Source: Anaeramoeba flamelloides
Taxonomy: Eukaryota > Metamonada > Anaeramoebidae
DNA: 64,000 bases
Assembly (NCBI GenBank): GCA_027625915.1
Contig: JANTQA010000016.1
Location: 1,679,001-1,743,000, forward strand
Direction of reading: 5' to 3'
In this document: positions 1 to 12,239 of the stretch, one piece after another
How positions within the stretch are numbered: position 1 is the first letter of the stretch
How the letters are laid out: each line of letters starts with the position of its first letter
Program-made: the position numbers and the translations under genes
The notes under the pieces: model-generated
The model's database searches: none
Seen by the model: only the letters and a program-made list of their open reading frames with translations
Told to the model about the DNA's origin: nothing

Positions 1-439
1 AAAAAAAATCAAAGTTTTAATTTCTTGAATTCATGGAAATGATAACAGGATTTTCTCAACTCTCGGTGCTTTTAAATCGAAAATTATACCCTTTAAGTCT
101 GTGAATTATTTTTCGGTAAAGAATTATACAAGTATATAAATAAATAAATAAAAATTCAAAATTTTGGTTAAGGTTAAAATAATTTTAAAGAATTGAAACT
201 TATGGCTATAAAATGTATATTTTTTACTGTGTAGAAATAACTTATGTGAACATTTTTTTCTCTTTGGGATTTAATTTTGCTCAAATCACCAATCAACACA
301 GATCACTTGAAGTGGTTCTGAGAATGGAGTAAAAAAAAATTGTAAATTTGTTTAAATTTAATATTGATTCTTGTAGGCAAGTATGGCAGCATTAAGTACC
401 ACCTTTCAAATTTTTCAAATAGAATCAACACCTTTTGAT

Positions 440-1560
440 CGGATATCATTTAAAATGTGAACTCTTGATCTAAAAATATTCTCCAATTAGGGTTATAATT
501 GCATTTATTGTAATTTTTTTAATGAAAAACTAATAAGAAATTTAGAGAAATGTAAACGCGAACATCTTGCTAAAAAAAGTAAAAATGAAAAAGAAAAATA
601 ACCAGAGATCGTGATTTTCTAACTGAAAAAATTACAATCATTTGAAATATTTTCAATCAACAACTTGAACTTTAAAAGATCACTTTGTCTATGATTTTTG
701 ATCATTGAGTGAGGTGGATTGTTCGATTTTCCTCATTAATCAGTTTTATTCCGACAAAAGAGTTGTGTTTTTGTCATAATTTTTTTGGTTTTGTGTTGAT
801 TCTTTTTATTTTTTCAAAAATTGAAGTTCCCAACAACGCTTTTGTGATATGTATTGACTCCATTTGAGTTTTGAACAAAAATGATCCTTCCAAAAAATAT
901 AAAACATCTCTTTTATTATAGTGTGATATTTTTTTTTGATTTTATATTTTCTCTCAAAACCTATTTGTTAGTATCAAGAAAAATTGTTCCGAGGTTATGT
1001 GGGAACGTTTTTTAGGAATTTTACTTGCAACGATCTAATTGAAATTAAATTTGCAAAAATTATACTATGATAAGAAATATAATAAAAAAAAAACTTTTTC
1101 AATTGATTGAAAAAAAAAGTGATCTTTTTGGGAAATGGGTATTTTGGTGGATTCAATTCAATACCAAATCCACTCACATGTCTTCTTATCAAAATAAATT
1201 TTTGTTGGAAATACCATGTTTTAGTCATCAAAAATTCCAAATTTCCTACATTTTAACTCTTTAGAACAATTTTTAAACCCCTTTAAAGTTACTTATTTTA
1301 ACTATAAAAAAATATATAAAATACTAGTTAGGTGTCAGGGTTTTAAAATTTTGTTCTAAAGGGAAATTTTCATAAAAAGCTGTTTTTTTCCGGTTTTTTG
1401 TTTCATGTTTTTCATTTTTTTATATGAGTACAGACAATTTTTTTAGAAATATTTCTTTTTTTACTTCTTATATCTAACTGGACTAAATTTTTGAAGATTT
1501 TCCAACCCATGAATACTTTTTAGAACACAGAAAACACCGGTTTTCAATTTTAAACGTAGT
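440..1560. repeat. Copy 1 of a diverged ~1.1-kb duplication (partner at 5580-6690)
   Basis: This stretch has no convincing gene, but it lines up in order with 5580-6690. Shared landmarks include CTCCAATTAGG (from 481 and 5638), a block ending in AACAACRCTTTT (near 830 and 5970), GAGGTTRTGTGGGAA (near 991 and 6140) and TTTTCAATTNTAAACGTAGT (near 1533 and 6673). Identity looks moderate, with many small indels, so the duplication is old. It may be a dead mobile element or a segmental duplication; no terminal repeats were found. Confidence 0.6.
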
Positions 1561-1739
1561 TTTTAAAGAGTTTGAACTTTTTTTTTTTTTTTGGTTTATT
1601 AGTAGATCTAAATCCGTTGTTCCCAAAGTATGGAAATTTTCTTGATATGACTATTCAAAGTATTGTGAAAGTATTTTTCATTTATATATGAAAGAGTAGA
1701 CGAAAAAATATCTCTGTTCATGATTGTGTCATTATATTT

Positions 1740-1990
1740 CTTGACCTTCATTTCCTTAATTTGTTGATCCATGATACTCATACCTTCTTAAAAGCTGGAA
1801 AAACTCAAAAGAAATGGAAAGAATCTTCACATCGATGATTACAAGATGAACAAGACTGATCATTAGAGTATCCTTTTTCAAATTGATGTGTTTAATCCTC
1901 AGTGTTATTACGTTGCTTCTAAATAGATGCGAAGCCGAAGAATCAGCCAAATTCAAGAGAATTTGTGTTTTTCGTTATTTTTGATTTTTT
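1740..1990 (+). pseudogene. Decayed PH-domain coding fragment
   Basis: Read on the plus strand, one frame gives TFLKAGKTQKKWKESSHR, a stop, then LQDEQ. This matches the first strands of a pleckstrin-homology domain, usually G-x-L-x-K-x-G-x(n)-K-x-W-K-x-R-W-F-x-L-x-D. In another frame 60-90 bases later comes FNPQCYYVASK, a stop, then MRSRRISQIQ. That resembles the last strand and helix of a PH domain (F-x-I-x(n)-Y-Y-L-x-A-x(n)-W-x-x-x-I). The spacing suits a domain of roughly 75 residues after frameshifts. Stops and frame changes mean it cannot encode an intact domain. It is a relic of a host lipid-binding protein gene, not an active gene. The assignment rests on visual motif matching only. 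Confidence 0.45.
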
Positions 1991-3701
1991 GCGATAACCC
2001 TTATATTTGAAACTAAAGTTGATTTTATGTTAATGGGATCTTTTTACTTGAATTAGTTAACGAATTTTATCCCTCTTTTATCTTGTTGATAATAAAAAGT
2101 AAAAAAAACTTTGTAAAAAATAGAAAATAATAAAAAAAATGAAAAAACAAAATATAAAAATAGTATTTTCTTATTTTTCAGGTAATTATCAAAAAAAAAC
2201 TGAAAAATTGAATTTTGGAAAATTAGAACCTCAACCTGTCAAAAATTAAAGAACCAACAAATCATTATTTGCATAGTTAACATTTTGATACTTTTTTGAA
2301 AATAAACTCAAATAATTCTAATTTTGATTCCATTGGGCCAAATGATTCTTTTTTCTTCCAATGATAAGTATCAACTTATTTCTTGTTTACATTCGGTTTT
2401 TCATGGAAACACATCATTCTCAAAATTTAATAATTAATAAATTTTTTTTTTTATTTTCAAGAAGAATTTAATTTTCTCAAAAAAATAAATACTGATAAAT
2501 TGAAATATGTGTTTGGTTATTTTTACTTTAATTTGGCTTTTTGAAATTTTTATGATCAAGCTTTGAATAAATCATTTTATGAAGTCAAGTGTTAAGAAAC
2601 TCTGTAAAATTGGTTCTTCTTCCAAATATTCTTTGTCCTGGAATGTTTTATAAGAAACAGTTCTAAGATTTATAAAAATAGAAATTGAATTAAATATTTC
2701 TTGAAGTTTATTAGAATTTATTAGTATTTGAGGTTTTTCTTCTTGAGATTTTAGTTTTCATCATCTTTTCGTCAATCTGGATCTTTTTAAGTTTATTACT
2801 GATAAGAAAATTATTTTGCTTTGGAATGGAATCAAAAGAATCTTTTTTTTTTTTTAATAGAGTTTTGTTATCAAATAAAAATTCTTTTTTTGTTTCCATC
2901 AATCAGAAAAAAATAATTTTTAATGCTTTGGAAAAATTATACCTCAAAGGGACTTTAACAAGCTAAAAATGTCTGACAAAAATTGATTCCATTGGAACCG
3001 TTTTGATATTATGATTCCAAATATAAATTTTTAGTTATTTCAAAAATTGCAAAAATATAATCATTTTGGGAATTCTGATTATTTCATAATTTCTTTACAT
3101 ATTTCAGGATCACAAGCTGAGTGTTACCTCAAATTTTGATAAGCTATTTTATGAGTAATCGAAAATCACTGTTTAGAAATAATGTCTCAAGGTTCAATCT
3201 CAACCTTTTCCAAAAGAAATTGAAATCTTGAGACTCTTTTTTTTCGCATCTTTTGAACTACTTTGTTAATTGTTCTTTTGATTTGGCTTTTCTATTATTC
3301 GAATGAATTTAAACTGTTTTGATATAAATCTCAAATCTTAGATTTTCTCGTATATTCGTAGTATGGTATCAATAATTTTTTCTATTCTTTGACCAATGAA
3401 CTTGTTGATGAAAAGAGTTTGGACTTCATAATAATTGAAGTTTGTGAAAAGATCAGCAAATAAGAAAAATTTTACAAAAATCAAAAAAAGCAAACTTTTC
3501 TGCTTTAATAAAGTAAAACTTTTGACAAATAAAAAAAAAAAAAAAAAACAAGAAAAAAGAAAAAGCTAAGGAAAACAAAAGCATCACATTGTAATTGATC
3601 TTTATTCTTTAAAAAGAATAATAACGAGGTTGCAAGTTACAGAATCTTTTTTCTTTTTTCTTTTTTCTTTTGAATTTTTTTTTCTGTGAACGGCGATTTG
3701 T
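1991..3701. other. Gene-free stretch with A/T runs and one repeat relic
   Basis: No supported gene. The part at about 2600-2725 (AAATATTCTTTGTC, then GAATTTATTAGTAT) resembles 47880-48010 inside the RCC1/BTB intron, and more weakly 5290-5410, so it looks like a relic of a dispersed repeat. An A run lies at about 3531-3548. The short minus-strand reading frame at 2711-2902 is Lys-rich with no recognisable domain. Confidence 0.4.
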
Positions 3702-4112
3702 TTATTTTCTTGTTTTTTTTTTAGAATTTTCACGAAGAGAAACACCTAAAATCCTTTCCATTCTGGTTAATAAACGGTTGTCAGGGATGGCTTTCCCTCT
3801 TTCGTAGTCATTGATTACAGTTACTTTGACGCTACATTGTTGTGCTAATTGCTTTTGTGTAATCTTTTTTGCGTTTCTTGCTTGCAAGATCTTTCTTCCA
3901 ACACTTACTCCAAGTGTTTGATGTTTTCTTACTTCGTTGTCGTTCTCAAGTTGATACATTTTTCTTCCTTCGTTATTGTTTTTCTTTCGGACTTGAACAT
4001 TTCCTGTCCTCATTGCTTCTTGTTTTTGTTTTTTTGTTGGTTTTTTGTTGTTGGTTCGGCTTTTTCTTTGTCCGATTTTAACAACACCCCAATCTTGTTG
4101 ACCGTAAGACAT
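3702..4112 (-). CDS. MBF1: Multiprotein bridging factor 1 (MBF1/EDF1)
   Basis: Encodes 136 residues, close to the usual MBF1 length of about 150. MBF1 is a conserved eukaryotic coactivator that bridges bZIP-type activators and TBP, and it also acts in ribosome-collision responses. The N-terminus (MSYGQQDWGVVKIGQR) keeps the family's QDWxxV-I-GxR pattern. A linker follows at about 20-65 containing NEGRKMYQLENDNE, close to the family's A-x-K-L-D-E-D/N-x-E. The Cro/HTH_3 domain is at about 70-127 (GRKILQARNAKKITQKQLAQ, then VINDYERGKAIPD). The tail is basic. The start is the ATG at 4112 because homologs begin there; upstream in-frame sequence has no family similarity. No introns are seen. A bZIP gene, the classic type of MBF1 partner, lies at 12.2-13.2 kb, which may be coincidence. 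Confidence 0.95.
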   Translation of the reverse strand: MSYGQQDWGVVKIGQRKSRTNNKKPTKKQKQEAMRTGNVQVRKKNNNEGRKMYQLENDNEVRKHQTLGVSVGRKILQARNAKKITQKQLAQQCSVKVTVINDYERGKAIPDNRLLTRMERILGVSLRENSKKKTRK

Positions 4113-4296
4113 TTTTGTGAATTTTAAAGTATTTAAAAAAAATAAATCCAAAGTGTATATTTGATCCTTTTGACAACCTTCCACAACATGAAACTTTTAT
4201 AAAACCGATGAAAATTGAGTTTAAATTTCCATTTAAAGTTCGTGTTTTTGAAATTCAAAGGGGATTAAGATTTAGAAACATTATTTGTTTTTCATA

Positions 4297-4493
4297 TACA
4301 GTCAATTCCACTTTGGAGGCACAAACTTTCAACCGATTTTTAAGGCATTAAAAAATACCAAATTAAGGCACAAAATACAAATTCTAGCAAAATAATTTGC
4401 AAAAAAAAATTCCTGAAATTTTGTGCCTTAAATTCTGAATTTTGTGTCTTTAATTTTGTTGAAGATTGTGAATTAAAAGTGGAACTTACTGTA
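4297..4493. mobile_element. Foldback MITE, ~200 bp, copy A
   Basis: Starts TA-CAGTCAATTCCACTTT and ends AAAGTGGAACTTACTG-TA. The two halves are imperfect reverse complements, both carrying versions of AAGGCACAAA. It has the same plan and closely related sequence as the element at 44740-44940, and the right half is found again near 29985-30066. TA at both ends suits Tc1/mariner-type target duplication. It has no coding capacity. Confidence 0.8.
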
Positions 4494-4553
4494 TAGATAT
4501 GATTTTCATGTACATTTTAAGTTAACACAATGTTGATCATATATTTATAAATT

Positions 4554-5048
4554 AGTGAAAAAAATACTAAATATAAAAATAATACCTGGCAAGCTTTTTA
4601 ATTATAAATATTAGGAAAATTGATGTGTAATTTCTTTTATTTTCAAACAAATCCCTTATTTTTAAGTAACAAATTTCTTAAATTTATAACTCATTAACTT
4701 CTTAGAATAATGATTAATTAAATTACACTTGTTCAAAACAATATTCAATCAATCAAAAAACAAGAATAAAAATTATCATTTTCCAAACTCTAGTAAATAT
4801 CTATAAAACCCGATTGTTTTTCAAAACTGGTAGATCTACTTTTAGTTATCAATCAATTAAATGAGTATTCTATAGAACTCCTTGCTTTAATGAACTTTGT
4901 AATGGTTAATTATAGAGTTCATTAAAATTTGGTTGAGTTATTAAAAATATTTGATTTTAAGTTTTCCTTATAAGGTAAATTACTAATAATAACAATTAAA
5001 ATTCTTTTCAGGGATTTTTTTCATGTCCAGTATTTTTTTGACTACTAT
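4554..5048. mobile_element. ~490-bp inverted-repeat element, copy 1 of 3
   Basis: Related along its length to 50378-50880 in the same orientation and to 37186-37671 in the opposite orientation. Shared markers are TTACACTTGTTCAAAA, CAAAAAACAAGAATAAAAAT and TAATGAACTTT. The right end, TTTCATGTCCAGTATTTTTT, is the inverted partner of the left end AAAAAATACYKGRCATG. This copy has the more decayed left end. No coding capacity; a MITE-like non-autonomous DNA element. Confidence 0.7.
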
Positions 5049-5579
5049 ACCTTAAATTTTTAAAGTTCTCTCAAAGAAAAATATTTATTAACTTTCAATA
5101 ACCTGAAACTCTTTCTGTGAAGACCCAAAAAGTCGAAAGTTGTTTAAATGACGTATTTCCAGTCTGTTATTTTTTTTGAATATTAATAAATTCAAAGAAA
5201 TTATCTTAAAATTTTTAATTAATTTTCCATTTAACAAACATTTTTACACAAGCTTTGATTAGTTCATTATATTAGGTTAAATTGAAGAAACTTTTAGAAA
5301 ATTGGCTTTACTTTCAAACCATTATCTCTCTTGAGTAGTTTTATATGTTGAGTTAATTGATTTTCCAAAATGGAAATTAAACTAAAAATTTAATAAAATA
5401 AATTTGAATTTATCTGTACTTTACCAAAATATATTTCAAATTATTAGTGAAAAAAATTAATTCAAAAAATTAAAGAAATCAATAAAAATCAATTCAGCAA
5501 AATTTGTAACCTCTAGAGATAGTATAAATATGTGGAATTTTATTTTCAGGACTTTGTTTATAATTTTTTTAAGTTCTCT

Positions 5580-6690
5580 AAACTCTTATTGATCCAACAC
5601 CATTTAAATTCTGAATGTAGTTTACATTGGAATAATTCTCCAATTAGGATCAAAAAATAATTTTATGTATATTTTTTAATGAAAAATTCAAAAGAAAATT
5701 CTAGATATTTAAACTCTGACACCTTGTTCAGAATTGTGAAAAGGAAATTGAAAAATAAACACGATTTTCTCGCCTGAAAAATAAATTTCATATTAAACAC
5801 TCTTAATAAACATCTCAAACTTTTGAATATCCTATTGTAAATCAGTTTTATCTATTATTTTATATGAAATATTCATTTTTCTCCACAAATCATATGAATT
5901 ATAATAAATGGAATTGTTATTTTATCTTGTTTTTTAGTTGGATTCTTTTTGTTTTTTAACTTACTAAAGTTCGTAACAACACTTTTAAAGGAAGTTATTT
6001 AATTATTTTGTTTTTATTAACTGAATCTGGGTTTACAAAATACCCAAAACATTTAATTTATTTTTAGAGGACAATATTTTTTTTTTTGTATTATTTCTCT
6101 TGAAAAATTCAATTTTTGGTAACAATATGAATTGGGTTGAGGTTGTGTGGGAAATGATTTGAAGAATTTTTCATGAAATGATCAAAAGGGATTTAATATA
6201 TGAAAATATAGGTAAGTTTTTGTTATTCAACAAGTTTTCTTCCTACAATATGAAAAATAATTATATTTCTTATGTAAATAGATATTTAGAAGAATTAAAG
6301 ACAACAAAAAAGATCTTTACATGCTTTTATCAGATTCTAAACTGTTTGAAAATAACAAAAAATTCTCTCAATTTTGTTATTTTCCTGAACTTTGATATAT
6401 TAAAACCAAATTCAGTACCCTCTTAACTTAACTAACATTTCAGAAATCAATAAAAAATCAAACACTCTTAAATAATTATCATGGTTTTCAATTTAAATCC
6501 AAGTGAAAATTTTCTCAAAAAGTCAATTTTTTCCAACCTACTTTTTTTCTTTTTCTATATGCAACAGAAAAATTAAGTTAAAAATATGAGATTTTTTTCT
6601 TCTTTGATCTCACTCAACAATAATTTGTGAGATTTACTAACCATCATTATTAAAAGACATTGAATCCTAATTTTCAATTGTAAACGTAGT
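5580..6690. repeat. Copy 2 of a diverged ~1.1-kb duplication (partner at 440-1560)
   Basis: Collinear with 440-1560 through several 10-20-base landmarks. The reading frame at 6178-6426 lies inside it and shows no recognisable domain and no preserved counterpart frame in the partner copy, so it is not called as a gene. The copy ends just upstream of the NMN adenylyltransferase start, so it may supply that gene's upstream region. Confidence 0.6.
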
Positions 6691-6827
6691 CATAAACCTT
6701 ATATTTTTTCAAATAAAAAAAATGCTTAAAATTTTAAGAAAAAAATGTTGAAATATCAAATTATCAGTGAATTGGGTACAGAAAAAGATTCAAGTTAACT
6801 TTTGAAATTCAATTTGAATTGAATAGT

Positions 6828-7703
6828 ATGGTTATTTTTTCATTTTTTTCCAGACTAATGAGTGGTTTTAAATTATCTCAAAAATTTAATTTGGACTTTA
6901 ATTTAGCCCCGAAAGCACTTGAAGTTCTTGTAGGGTGTGGATCATTTAACCCCATTACATACTCTCATTTAAACATGTTACAAGAAACACACGATTACAT
7001 GATGCGTAAGGGAAGACATGTGCTTGCAGGTTTCATCAGTCCTGTAAACGATTATTATGGAAAAAAGGGATTGCTGCCCTCGTATCATCGTGTTGAAATG
7101 TGCAAAATTGCAACAAAATCTTCAACGTGGATCAACGTTGACGATTGGGAGAGCAAACAAAAGGATTACGTTCGAACTCTTTTTGTTTTAAAGAGGATCA
7201 GAAAAAATTGCTTGGATCATTTATATCTTTTAAGAACAAGGTCAATGATTGATAAGAAATCACCAACAACACCAAAGCAAACAACCGTTTTAAGAACAAA
7301 TCAAGGAATAACAAACATTATCCCACCAAACCTCTTCAAATCATCAAAAGAAGATATAAATGAAAAATTGAAAGTACGCTTTTGCTGCGGAACAGATGTC
7401 CTTGAGTCAATGGCGAAAAAAGGTGTTTGGATACCACACCAAATTGAAGAACTATTAAGAGACTTTGGTGTTACAGTGCTGCCTAGGCTCTCAGATGGTC
7501 CTACAGCTGAAGAATTGGTCGATGGGTGTACATGGTTAAAAAAATATTCTCATAACATTTTTTTCGTCAAAGGCATTGTCATGTCAAATTTGAGTTCTTC
7601 TTATTTAAGAAGGAAAATAAAAAATGGTGAAAAGATAAAATACTATACACCAGAACCTGTCCAGGAATATATCAAATCAAATAATTTATATGGGTTCAAA
7701 TAA
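6828..7703 (+). CDS. NMNAT: Nicotinamide/nicotinate mononucleotide adenylyltransferase
   Basis: Makes NAD (or its deamido form) from NMN/NaMN and ATP, the last adenylation step in NAD synthesis. The 291-residue protein shows the eukaryotic NMNAT layout. The nucleotidyltransferase signature GSFNPITYSH is at about 38-47. FISPVNDYYGKKGLLPSYHRVEMC at about 69-91 is the substrate-binding block typical of the family. WESKQKDYVRT follows near 107, then CGTDVLESMAKKGVW at about 187-201. SNLSSSYLRRKI near 253 is the ISSTxxR-like motif, here Ser-Ser-Ser rather than Ser-Ser-Thr. The protein ends YYTPEPVQEYIKSNNLYG. The variable insert at about 125-180 is normal for eukaryotic NMNATs. The first ATG is at 6828; an ATG ten codons later (6858) is an alternative start. 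No intron. Confidence 0.95.
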   Translation: MVIFSFFSRLMSGFKLSQKFNLDFNLAPKALEVLVGCGSFNPITYSHLNMLQETHDYMMRKGRHVLAGFISPVNDYYGKKGLLPSYHRVEMCKIATKSSTWINVDDWESKQKDYVRTLFVLKRIRKNCLDHLYLLRTRSMIDKKSPTTPKQTTVLRTNQGITNIIPPNLFKSSKEDINEKLKVRFCCGTDVLESMAKKGVWIPHQIEELLRDFGVTVLPRLSDGPTAEELVDGCTWLKKYSHNIFFVKGIVMSNLSSSYLRRKIKNGEKIKYYTPEPVQEYIKSNNLYGFK

Positions 7704-8215
7704 TCTTTTTCTCCATTTTTTTTGATTGGCTTTGCTTAAAAATAATAAAAAATACAAAATTTTTCTATGGGATTGCCCAGACGATGAAAATAATCGCAAA
7801 ATCTGGATATCTGTATTAAAAAAAATTAATCGATATATAATATATTAAAAAATAATAATATTTTTAATAGTATTACAAAAAAAGATTGTTCATGTTTATT
7901 ATTCATAGTGGATAATAAACTAATTTTTGAGTTTTTTATAAAAGTCCTAAATAAAAATTAAGGAATTCTGGAAATACCGTAAAGTGTTTTAGGGTGTTGT
8001 AGAGTGCCGTAGAGTGCCTATATTTTTCAGAATTCAAAAGAATAGAGAAAAATACAAGATTTAACTCAATTCTTTTAAATTTTGGTAAGGACAGCGTAGG
8101 TTTTTTTTAAATATAAGAATACAAAAGAAAATTTTATAAATTTTTGTTTTATTTTTCAAAATCCAAAAAAAAACTAACGACAAAAAAGAATGGTTATGTA
8201 ATCCTCCCTTAAATC

Positions 8216-8249
<34 letters not shown>

Positions 8250-8770
8250 CAAAATTTAAACATTTTTTGGTTTTGTTTGTGTGTAAAAATAAACTATGAA
8301 ATGATAATTTTATCTTGGTATTAAAGTAATAGGTTGGGAATAAATTTTCAAAATTTTTTCGTTATTTTTCTTTGGCAAATAACTATTTTCAAAAAAACAA
8401 GGCAGATATATTTTAAAATATCTTTCATTTGACTTAATTCCAATATTACTGTTTATAAATTCAAAATGATTATTAAACATTTATCTATTCTTTATAAAAA
8501 TTTATTTGTTTATTTAAGTAATAATTAAATCAAAGTTTCTGATCACAATTGTATATAAATTTTTTTTTTAGCTGTAGAATATTGGTTGTTATTTTTTTCT
8601 TTTTATGGGTAAAAATATTTTTTTTAAATATTTTTATTTTGATAAAACTGTAAATAGACTACCAAAGTAATAAAAACTTTTTATTATTTTGAAATTGTTT
8701 TTTTATTTTATCATTTTACTTTTTTTGTAGTGAAATTGGCTGTACATCATTTTCTCTCTAAAAAAATGGT

Positions 8771-8801
<31 letters not shown>

Positions 8802-11800
8802 GGAGTATTTTGATGAATATATAACAAAAAAATAAATCATGGGTATTTGTTGGGTTAAGGTAACATTTATATTAATTTTATATATTAATTTACAAATTGA
8901 TAGGCTTATTTTATATTTTGAAATATAATAACAAATGCCTCACTTTTTTTCGGAAACTGTTAGGATTTTGATAGACGTTGATGGTGATCTTTATTCTGTT
9001 CGAATTGGGGTATATGAAAGTGAAAATAATTTTTTTTTTCACATTTTTTATTGAAATATAAGTAGGAAAATTAATTAGATAACATCTAGAGTATAATTTT
9101 CACTTCTTAAATAATTATAAAAAAAAAAGAGTTTAAATTCTTTTTTGGTTTTATGGAAAAGTTGTAATGAATGTATTTTAAATATAAAAAAAAAACAACA
9201 TTTGCTGTTTTGATCAGTATAAATATTTCAATTAATCTGATATTTCAATTTTATTAATAGATCGGCCATTAAATAGAATTTTAAATGTAATAATAAAAAA
9301 CCTTATTTTTTTGAAATATCTGATTTACATAAATATATTCCCTGGAAATAGATAATAAAACTCGAAATATGAATTAAATCATAATTATGATTAATATTGT
9401 AATTGTTAAAATAGAAATAAATAAATTTTCGGTTTTTACTATGTTTTTTTCAAACTGAAATTTTATTTTATTCATTTTTTTCTCTGGCTGAATCTTCTTT
9501 ATATTGGAAAGAAGATTTACAAACGAAAAAGATCAAGTGGTTAATTACTAATACTGAAACACGTAAACACGCAAGTATGGGTAACTTGAAAATAAAAATG
9601 AAAAACAAAGGCAAAAAATGACAAATGTATAAAGCAAATTAGATTAAAAATCAAAAAGTTATAACAATAAAACAAAGAGCCAAAAATAAACATTCATATA
9701 GTCAATATTTAAATTAATAAATCAACCAAAAAAGTAATTTGGCTTTGATTTTGGGTCTTGTATATTGAGGGTTACATTGATTTTTATTTTTTTATTTTTT
9801 ATTTATTGCTAATTTTAAACTCTTCTCCAATTTCTTTCTTTTTTCCTTTTTTTAAATTTTTTTAAAAATTTGTTTTTTTTTTCTGGTTTTCCTTATTTCT
9901 TTTTTTTTGTTTTTTAAATGGAAAAAAATTGGGAATGTCCCTACTATGAATAATAATAAAATTTATAATTTTGTGCTAAAATTCCCTTTATAGGGATTTA
10001 ATTAATGGTGTATTTAGAGTATAATTTATAATTTTTCAATAATAAAACTGAATAAAAATGTTTTATTTTCAGTAAAATAATGAATTTAATTTAGTTTAAA
10101 TACTGATTTAATAAAATTTTTGTGATTTAGTCTCTGTTTCTGTTAAGTAAAACAAAATAACAATAAATAAATATAGAAGAGTAAATTTAATAATAAAATT
10201 AAAAAAAAAAATATTAAAATATTGAAATTGAATTGTAAAGTAAAAATCTGATTATTGAAATATTATACCAAACTTACTTTTAATGTTATTTTCAGAAATG
10301 AATTCTTGTTTTTAAAATTTTAATCAAATTTTTCTCATTTTTTGGGAAAAATTCAAAATGTAACATATTTCCAAATAATATCAAAAAAAAAAAATGTTTT
10401 TCTTTAGAAGTAGAAAGAAATTATATTTACGTAAATGAAGTGTTTGGAAATGCACTTTAAAAATAAAACTACCTATGTTTTGAAATAAATTAGTATAATC
10501 AATTTATTATTTTCAAAAAAATTACAATAATAATTTTAAAATAAAAAAATATAATTTATTTATTTTCAAAGAACTGAATAATCATTTTTTTTTTTAACAA
10601 AAAAAAAATAATTAATTAGATAGAAATTCTCACAAAATACTTTTTAAAACCTTTAATATTCATCTTATAAAATGAAAAAAAAATATTTATGAATGGAGTT
10701 ATGTTTTTTAAAATGATTAATATCCCAATCTCATTTTTTTTAAATAAATTATTAATAACCTAGTGATTAAATTTATCAATAGTCTTTATCATTATTTCTC
10801 AATTTTTTAAAGATTTTAAAACAGATAAAATGAATTCAAATCAATAATCACAGAAAAATAATAAAAAAAAAATAAGATATATATAATAATTGATTTTAAT
10901 AAAAAAAAAAAAAAAAAAAAAAGTTTGTTGTTAGGGTATTAGAAAAGGAAAAATATCAAATCTTTTAATTACAATAAATTTAATAAATATTTGTAAACAA
11001 AGATGTTCAATGTTATTACTGATCTTCAATTGGTTACCTATATGATTTTTTTATGAATATTTAAAACAAGAATAAAAAATAATGATATTTGTTCATACTA
11101 ACTAACATAAATTACTTAATGTGAGATTTGGTAAAAATTCAAATGTTTTGCAAATTTTTCATTTTCTGATTTGATAAAAAAATTAAAAAAAAAAAAGCAT
11201 CAGATCTATTGCTGAAAATTTAATTGTATTGAAATGAGCTTTTTTTAATAATGATAATTCGTTTCTCAAAAGCTGATAAAGGGTTTTTTTTGTTGATATT
11301 AATTATACTCTTGAGTAAATAGTAATTTATTAAATTTTGAAAAAAAAAAAAAAAGAGTTTCTATATCCTTAAAAAATAAAATCTAGAAAAATAACAATTA
11401 TTTCAGTCTGAAAATTTTTATGATGGAATTAAAATATTGGATTAATTGTGAAATAAAAATATCTTATTATTTTCCAAAAAAATATATATTAATAAAGAAA
11501 AAAATCCTTTAGTAAATATTAATTCAATATAATAATAGAAAATGAAAAGAAAAGAAAAAAAACTGTATATCTATTGGGAAAAAGTTTATTAAAAAGGGAA
11601 TTTATTGATAAATACATTCAAATAAGTAAACTAAAAAAAATTACTTTTTGGTATTAATTTACTTAATCAATCTAAAAATAAATTTAAATCCAATTAAAAT
11701 TTGCAATTTCAAAATTTTTTTCAAAAAATCTATTTTACCAAAATAAAACAGTTTAAAATAGAATATCAAAGTAACAAATTCTCTTAAATTAATAGAACTG

Positions 11801-12239
11801 TCCTTTTACTTGCATGTTTTAATCTTTTTGGTTCAAGATTTGATATCGTTTATTTTAATAATTGGGGTTTTCAATTTGAAAAGGTTCTACAGAAACCACT
11901 TAAAAAAAATGTTTTTTTTTTTTCATCGGGAATGGAGTTTTAAACAAAAAAGTACATTTTTAAACTCAAATGTTCATTATATAAAATTTTATAAATAGTA
12001 GATCAGAATCATAAGTAATTATTTTTTGAAAAGATATTTTGTTTTTAAAAAACAGGATTTGTTCTCAAAAGCATATAAAATAAAATATTTATTTATTTAT
12101 TCAATTTTATAAAAATAATATTAAATCTGTTTAATTTTTTTTAAGGGTTAAATTCAAAAAAATAATAAATTTAAATAAAATATTCAAATTTGTGTATTTT
12201 TAGAAAAATTCGGTTCACATAATGATGCGAACTTTTCAT
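7704..12239. other. Gene-free stretch with microsatellites and one hairpin relic
   Basis: 4.5 kb of extremely AT-rich sequence with no supported coding region. It holds an (AAT)n run at about 8218-8246, a (TA)n run at about 8774-8801, and long A or T runs (for example 10902-10921). The hairpin-array relic at about 7965-8150 is listed separately. The short frame at 11810-11998 is judged random. Confidence 0.5.
7965..8150 (+). repeat. Hairpin-array repeat, locus 1
   Basis: A short decamer-like tandem (GTAGAGTGCC GTAGAGTGCC) at about 7998-8017 leads into a hairpin made of CAGAATTCAAAAGAATAGAG and CAATTCTTTTAAATTTTGG. A partial second hairpin stem follows (TTTTTTTTAAAT ... ATTTTTCAAAATCC). Plan and sequence match the loci at 39370, 48236 and 59270. 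Confidence 0.65.
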
